Origin: Mycobacterium sp.
Lineage (GTDB): Bacteria > Actinomycetota > Actinomycetes > Mycobacteriales > Mycobacteriaceae
Direction: 5' to 3'
Assembly (NCBI GenBank): GCA_003987775.1
Contig: RXJD01000049.1
Coordinates: forward strand, 1 to 64,000
Length of the DNA stretch: 64,000 nucleotides
Shown one piece after another: positions 59,640 through 64,000 of the stretch; position 1 is the stretch's first letter, and each line of letters begins with the position of its first letter. The position numbers and the translations under genes are program-made. Under the pieces are notes generated by a model that was not told the DNA's origin, ran no database searches, and saw nothing but the letters and a program-made list of their open reading frames with translations.

Positions 59640-59834
59640 TTTTTGCCTTCTGGCCTTCGATTATGGCCGGCGGTCCGCTTCGCGCAAGGCCACGGCCTCC
59701 GCTGCGCTGCGGGCACAAGACTCGCAAAGTCTCGCGCACTGCTCGCAGGCTCGCACCTTCGACACTTTGCGCCCGGACCTTGCACTCTCGCGGAGCTGTT
59801 GCCGGCCCAAATCTTGGCTGCCAGAAGGCAAAAA
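59640..59834. repeat. 195-base repeat-rich structured region before parB
   Basis: Outer arms TTTTTGCCTTCTGGC (59640-59654) and GCCAGAAGGCAAAAA (59820-59834) are a perfect 15-base inverted repeat; inner GGCCGGC (59665-59671) and GCCGGCC (59800-59806) also pair. Between them CTCGC recurs at 59721, 59731, 59742 and 59750, close to one helical turn apart, and again at 59787. It ends about 45 bases before parB. A partition centromere, a small non-autonomous element or a structured RNA are possible. Confidence 0.55.
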
Positions 59835-59880
59835 AGCGGGCGGCCCGCAAGGGACGCTGTCAACCGAGAAAGGTTCCGTC

Positions 59881-61473
59881 ATGACCGACACCATCACCAC
59901 CGAGGCCGAGCAGACCACCGGTGAGCACCCCGCGCTGGGTGTCATCGAGCACCACGACCCGCACACCCTGGTCCTGGACAGCAACGTCCGCGACGAGGCC
60001 ACCCTCGGTACGCAGTTCGTGGCCAGCATCAAAGAGCACGGGGTGCTCACGCCGATTGCCGCCGTGCGCGATAGCGACGGCCAGCTGCGGGTGCGTTCCG
60101 GGCAGCGCCGCACCCTGGCAGCACGGGAAGCCGGACTGGCGAGCGTGCCGGTCTATGTCCGTACCGCAACCGCCGGTGAGGACGACAAAGCCCAACTCGT
60201 GGAACGGGTTTCGGAACAGATCGTGGAGAACGACCAGCGCGCGCAGCTTACCGAGCTTCAGCGCACCCGTGGCATCCAGCAGATGATCGACGCCGGGGTG
60301 TCGATCACCAGGGTTGCCAAGAAGTTGTCAGTGGGCAAGGACACCGTGAAGGCAGCGGCGGCGGCGGCGAAGTCGCAGGCGGCGATGCAGGGGCTGGCCG
60401 AGGGGCAACTGAGCTTGAGCGAAGCGGCGGCGCTCACCGAGTTCGAGGACTTGCCCGGTGCGATCAACCGGCTGATGCAGGTGGCCGGCACGCGCAGTTT
60501 TGAGCACATCGTGGCCCAACTGCGCCAGGAACGCGCTGCCGCCGAGGCCGAAGCAACGGCGGCCCAGCCCTACGTGGAGCGGGGGTTCACCTGGCTACAG
60601 CAGCGCCCGGAAACCTCAGACCCCGGCTGCATCGCCTTGCACCACCTGCGCACCGCAGACGGTGCCGAGGCCGATGAGCAGGCGGTGACCGACCCGGCCC
60701 GGTGGGCGGTGCTGTTGTACGAAACCGAGATCGTGGTTGATGCCGAGACCGGCGAAGCCGTCGATGAGGACGACGTGGACTGGGACACCCAGGACCAGCC
60801 CGAGGCCACCCCCGCCGAGGGGTTGCGCCACGCCGACACCGTCACCGATACCACCGCATACGTCCCGCAGTACTTCTGCCTGGACTTCCGCGCCGCAGGT
60901 CTGACACCGGAGCCGTGGTTCGCCCGCCGCGCCGGACTGGCCGAGGACACCAGCAGCGGCGACGGGGCAGTGGACCTCGACGCCGATGCCGCCCAGGCGC
61001 GCCGTGAGCGGGCCGAAGCCGAACGGGCCGAGGCCGATAAGCGGGAACGCCGCAAGGTGCTGGCGCTGAACAAGCTCGGTGATGCCGCGATGGGTGTGCG
61101 CCGCGATTTCCTGACCAAGCTGCTGGCGCGCAAGACCCCACCCAAGGGTGCGGCGATCTTCGTCGCCACCTGCCTGGCTGGCGACCCGTACCTGCTGACT
61201 CACCACAACGCGGTGGAGACGACCGCCGAGCTGCTCGGCATCGAGCGCGCCGCTGTGGCCAAGCAGGCCAGCGACCTGGGTGCAGGCGGTGACAACCGTG
61301 CCCAGGTGATCACGTTGGCACTGGTGTTGGGAGCGCTGGAATCAGCGTTATGTGGCGTATCTGGATCTGTTCATTGTTCGGACGTGTTACCCCTTCGGAT
61401 CAGTCAGCGTCAGGGATGCCGGTATCGGGGGATGCCCGCCAGGAGATGGTTCGGCAGTGCTAGGGCGATTTAG
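59881..61473 (+). CDS. parB: ParB/RepB/Spo0J-type partition protein with replaced C-terminus
   Basis: ParB N-domain (about 20-110): HTLVLDSNVRDEATLGTQFV, HGVLTPIAAVRD, RVRSGQRRTLAAREAG, then VSEQIVENDQRAQLTELQRT and the KorB-like HTH ITRVAKKLSVGKDTVKAAAA. A long acidic and charged middle follows, with a coiled-coil-like QARRERAEAERAEADKRERR. Up to ALVLGALE (about 61340) it reads like plasmid/element ParBs of mycobacteria; the last 40 or so residues (SVHCSDVLPLRISQRQ...) are Cys/Arg-rich and unlike the family. I infer the 3' end was replaced by the Tn554-like insertion. GAGAAAGG precedes ATG 59881. Confidence 0.85.
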   Translation: MTDTITTEAEQTTGEHPALGVIEHHDPHTLVLDSNVRDEATLGTQFVASIKEHGVLTPIAAVRDSDGQLRVRSGQRRTLAAREAGLASVPVYVRTATAGEDDKAQLVERVSEQIVENDQRAQLTELQRTRGIQQMIDAGVSITRVAKKLSVGKDTVKAAAAAAKSQAAMQGLAEGQLSLSEAAALTEFEDLPGAINRLMQVAGTRSFEHIVAQLRQERAAAEAEATAAQPYVERGFTWLQQRPETSDPGCIALHHLRTADGAEADEQAVTDPARWAVLLYETEIVVDAETGEAVDEDDVDWDTQDQPEATPAEGLRHADTVTDTTAYVPQYFCLDFRAAGLTPEPWFARRAGLAEDTSSGDGAVDLDADAAQARRERAEAERAEADKRERRKVLALNKLGDAAMGVRRDFLTKLLARKTPPKGAAIFVATCLAGDPYLLTHHNAVETTAELLGIERAAVAKQASDLGAGGDNRAQVITLALVLGALESALCGVSGSVHCSDVLPLRISQRQGCRYRGMPARRWFGSARAI

Positions 61474-61511
61474 GTTCGGTCTGTGGGCCGGGGCGTCTGT
61501 CCTGTTGGCCG

Positions 61512-61919
61512 TTAACTGTCTCGGTGTGAGCTCAGATCGGTAATGCCGGCCAGTCGCTCGAGTTGGTTTCTGTAGGCTGCGTTGTGGATGGTGAGCATCC
61601 GGATGTGCTCTTCGTAGATCTCGAGATGCTTTCGTAGGTCGGTGTTTTCGGTGCGGAGGCGCCGGATGGTCTCGTCGCGGCCATCGTCACTGTGGCGAGG
61701 ATGTCGTCGTTTTGGGCCATCGGTTTGTCGTTGTGCGGCGCTGTCGAGCATCGCGTTGGTGATGGCGGCGTAGTGCCGATAGAACGTGGTGCGGTTGACG
61801 TTGAATGTCTTCGCCAATGCGGAGACGCTGGGGTAGGCGCCGCCTTCGCGGTGTTCGGTGAGCAATGCGTCAGCCGCGGAGCGCACATCATCGTCGCCAG
61901 GAAGTGGGTGCCCGGTCAC
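61512..61919 (-). CDS. TnpC-like/DUF6262 accessory transposition protein
   Basis: 135 residues. An N-terminal TetR/TnpC-like HTH (GAYPSVSALAKTFNVNRTTF) is followed by a coiled coil rich in Arg, Glu and Leu (TIRRLRTENTDLRKHLEIYE then EHIRMLTIHNAAYRNQLERL). This layout and size (about 125-135 residues) match TnpC of Tn554-type elements, which influences orientation and frequency of transposition. Its start overlaps the stop of the recombinase (ATGA at 61916-61919). Confidence 0.75.
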   Translation of the reverse strand: MTGHPLPGDDDVRSAADALLTEHREGGAYPSVSALAKTFNVNRTTFYRHYAAITNAMLDSAAQRQTDGPKRRHPRHSDDGRDETIRRLRTENTDLRKHLEIYEEHIRMLTIHNAAYRNQLERLAGITDLSSHRDS

Positions 61920-63997
61920 ACAATGTCCTTCGGTGCAGTGGCAGCCTCAAGTAGCGCAGCAAGATCGCGGCGCTGCTGGGTGAGGCGGTGAGCAACGAAG
62001 GGGGCCAAGAGTTCCGCAGTGGCGAGGTGGGCGTCGAGTTGATGCAGCTGGTCGGTGAGCGCTTGGAGGTTGTCGGCGGTGAGTGCGACGTTGCGGCACT
62101 GCAGGGGTTGGCAGTTGGCGAGGTCCGGCAGGCTCGGATCGCCTGCGGGCGCGAGTTGGCGTCGACAGAGCGCCTTGTCCGGGTTGTAGACGCAGGTGAC
62201 GAAGTGACCGAGGTAGATGTTGGGGTCTTCGCTGCGCATGATCCTTCGGAGTCGTCGTGGGTCGGTGACCACACTGCCTGTGTAGGCGCTGCCGCGTTGG
62301 AGGTTGGTGAGCCGTTCTTCGGCTTCGGGGGCCGCAGGTCCCCGTAAGTCATGGTGCTCATTGTTCTCGATCATGGCCAAGAGGCGCTCGCCGCGTTGCA
62401 GTGATTGTTCGGCCTCGACCTCGCCGCGGAACCCGGATTCGGTTGTTCCCGCATAGCCCTCGAACATTTGGATGCTGTGGTGGCGGTATTGGATCGTGCC
62501 GGCGATGGCGCCGCCGGGGCGGCGAGCGATGAACCATGCCAGGGTGCGGCGGAACTGGCCACTGGTGAGCCGCCAGCGTTGGCGCCGGATGAGCGGGATG
62601 TCGTCGGCCCGGTTGTGTGCGGCGCAGTAGGCGTTGATCCAGTCGACGAATTCGTTCAAATTCTTATTGGTGCACTTGATGGTCACCGAGCGGGAGCGAT
62701 CGGTTCCGCAAGAACCCATCGTTGCGGACAGTGCTGTGAATAGGTACTTCGCGTCGTCGGGTTGGAGTTGTTCGAGAACGCCGACTGCTCGCTCAACAGA
62801 TTCCGACACTACCCATGAGGCGGTGACTCCTTTCGGGGTCTCGCCCTTGAACGCGCGACTGGTGATGGTGCGTCGGTAGACGTTCCCTTGGGCGTCTCGT
62901 TGGCGGCTCACACAGTCTCGCTGGAGATGTTTGACTTCGCTGTCGCGCATCCCTGACAGGTATGCGATCACCACGTAGCAGGCGGTCAGCAACATTCGGC
63001 TCAGCTCGGGCATTCGGTGATAGTCGAATCCGGTCAGCCAGGGCGCGCTGTCGATGCATGCCCGTACTGGTGTGAACAGATAGCAGCCGTCTGCGAAGCC
63101 TACCTCTGCCGCGGCGGCCGCGACCATCGCACGTCCGGTCGCTCGGCTGATGAACGTGGATTCCGTGTGTAGTTGTCGGGCAAGGAAGTTCGCATTGACT
63201 TCGCCGTCAGCAGTCGTTGGCAGCGGGCGGCGCTGGCTGCGGTAGTCATCTAGCAGGTGCTGCAGCTTGGCCAGTCGTGCTGGGAGTGGCCCGCCGGCGA
63301 AGGGTTTGCGTTGATCCATTGCATGCCTGGCGGTGTAGAGCGACCACCATTCCTCACGTGCGGCGAGGATGTCGACGCTGAAGTCGTTGACCCACCGCAA
63401 CCCCCAGACCAGCAGCGGGCTGATCACTTCCTCGGGAATCCGATCGGTGGCGTTCTCGATACGCCGGGGTGGATGGCTGCTGTGGTTGTGCCATGCCTGC
63501 AAACGTTGCGGGTCGACGGTGAGCCGGTCGGTGTGTAGGGCGTCGCGGAACACCCAAAACAGCCGGGCGGCCCGCCGGTGCATACCGCGCTGTGTTGGAC
63601 TCAAATCCGTGAGCAGGACCCATTGTTGATAGTCGACGAGGTCCTCGCGGGTGATCGCGGCTAGTGTGCAGCGGCCCCGACCGTGTGACCAGTCCAAGAA
63701 CTTCTTCACGTGGCTAAAGGCAATACGAATAGAGACCTGCTTGAGGCGGGCCTCCCCGGGTGGCAGCTCGCCAACCAGCAAGGCGTAGAACAGTTCTTTG
63801 GTGACCGCGCGGAACGGCTCGGGCAGCGTGGGGAAGTTCAAGATGCTGCGAGCCAGCTGGTCCTGGTGGTTGATCGGGTGCAGGTCCCAGATGTCATCGC
63901 CGAACCGCGACGTGGTGGCAAGTTCGATTCCCTCGCGGAGTTCGTGTCCACCCAGGACGAAGGCGTCCGGGTCGATGAACACCGGGGTGTGAGCCAC
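61916..63997 (-). CDS. Tn554 TnpB-type tyrosine recombinase (possibly 5'-partial)
   Basis: 693 residues from GTG 63997, three bases from the window edge, so the true start may lie outside. N-terminal core-binding region (KQVSIRIAFSHVKKFLDWSH), catalytic Arg in AYLSGMRDSEVKHLQRD, then RWRLTSGQFRRTLAWFIARR where the usual HxxR His is Gly, and QYRHHSIQMFEGYAG with His and nucleophile Tyr. The SGQFRRTLAW form is, from memory, usual for this actinobacterial group. A Cys-containing C-terminal part (CVYNPDKALCRRQL, CQPLQCRNVALT) resembles the zinc-ribbon-like tails of TnpB proteins. Mediates site-specific integration with TnpA and TnpC. Confidence 0.82.
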   Translation of the reverse strand: MAHTPVFIDPDAFVLGGHELREGIELATTSRFGDDIWDLHPINHQDQLARSILNFPTLPEPFRAVTKELFYALLVGELPPGEARLKQVSIRIAFSHVKKFLDWSHGRGRCTLAAITREDLVDYQQWVLLTDLSPTQRGMHRRAARLFWVFRDALHTDRLTVDPQRLQAWHNHSSHPPRRIENATDRIPEEVISPLLVWGLRWVNDFSVDILAAREEWWSLYTARHAMDQRKPFAGGPLPARLAKLQHLLDDYRSQRRPLPTTADGEVNANFLARQLHTESTFISRATGRAMVAAAAAEVGFADGCYLFTPVRACIDSAPWLTGFDYHRMPELSRMLLTACYVVIAYLSGMRDSEVKHLQRDCVSRQRDAQGNVYRRTITSRAFKGETPKGVTASWVVSESVERAVGVLEQLQPDDAKYLFTALSATMGSCGTDRSRSVTIKCTNKNLNEFVDWINAYCAAHNRADDIPLIRRQRWRLTSGQFRRTLAWFIARRPGGAIAGTIQYRHHSIQMFEGYAGTTESGFRGEVEAEQSLQRGERLLAMIENNEHHDLRGPAAPEAEERLTNLQRGSAYTGSVVTDPRRLRRIMRSEDPNIYLGHFVTCVYNPDKALCRRQLAPAGDPSLPDLANCQPLQCRNVALTADNLQALTDQLHQLDAHLATAELLAPFVAHRLTQQRRDLAALLEAATAPKDIV

Positions 63998-64000
63998 CTG

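Larger units (their letters stand above)
61345..64000 (-). mobile_element. Tn554-like site-specific transposon, right part (continues past window)
   Basis: A large TnpB-type recombinase and a small TnpC-type protein overlap by four bases and run towards the disrupted end of parB. Tn554-family elements encode TnpA, TnpB and TnpC in this order; TnpA would lie beyond 64000. The element end is placed near 61345, where parB homology stops; this boundary is inferred, since these elements lack terminal inverted repeats. Confidence 0.6.

Noticed and set aside
1..64000. CRISPR arrays, rRNA operons or classical insertion sequences with DDE transposase
   Set aside because: No regularly spaced repeats, rRNA signatures or DDE transposase motifs were found.

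Overview
The window is high-GC actinobacterial DNA, most likely from an environmental Mycobacterium. Supporting signs are the coding style (GTG starts, ATGA/GTGA stop-start overlaps), an Rv1264-type adenylate cyclase, an mmsA-fadE9-mmsB operon, a PlsB plus HAD-PlsC pair like Rv2482c-Rv2483c, and a wax ester synthase/diacylglycerol acyltransferase. No rRNA, tRNA or CRISPR array was seen.

Layout. 0.3-1.3 kb: a broken acyl-CoA synthetase fragment and a GntR/FCD regulator. 1.4-9.7 kb: a tightly overlapping meta-cleavage operon. It runs from an amidohydrolase (possible decarboxylase) through a LigB-type extradiol dioxygenase, a C-C hydrolase, ring-hydroxylating dioxygenase alpha and beta, and an SDR, to a hydratase, acetaldehyde dehydrogenase and 4-hydroxy-2-oxovalerate aldolase. 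The order of chemistry resembles p-cumate degradation. 10-38 kb: several CoA-ester operons (two CoA ligases, three acyl-CoA dehydrogenases, crotonases, SDRs, a 3-oxoacid CoA-transferase, a MaoC hydratase and a BadI-like ring hydrolase), plus a P450, an alcohol dehydrogenase, a ferredoxin, four related LuxR regulators, a TetR and a second GntR. An isolated glycogen phosphorylase sits inside this block. 38-45 kb: lipid genes (plsB, HAD-plsC, WS/DGAT). 41.8-50.8 kb: aryl/allyl alcohol dehydrogenase, a CYP108 (P450terp)-like P450, aldehyde dehydrogenase, and a two-gene Rieske oxygenase with its reductase. 50.9-54.5 kb: mmsB-fadE9-mmsA. 54.7-55.9 kb: adenylate cyclase. 56.3-64 kb: a mobile region with a tyrosine recombinase beside a dif-like site, TetR and HTH genes, an excisionase-like HTH, repeat-rich DNA upstream of parB, and a parB whose 3' end appears replaced by a Tn554-like integrase pair.

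How it may work together (inference). Side-chain oxidation (P450s, alcohol and aldehyde dehydrogenases) would yield ring carboxylates. An aromatic acid would enter the 1.4-9.7 kb operon; an alicyclic acid would be CoA-activated, dehydrogenated (AliB-like), hydrated, oxidised and ring-opened (BadI-like). Isobutyrate from a p-cumate-type pathway would feed fadE9-mmsA-mmsB. This fits an island for p-menthane monoterpenes or related alkylated cyclic acids, but the substrate is not proven by sequence. Promoters of several CoA operons share a near-palindrome, core GGTCTGACCATT, matching the FadR-subfamily operator pattern TNGTNNNACNA. This suggests one regulon, probably under the GntR at 35.7-36.5 kb, whose own operon has a looser copy.
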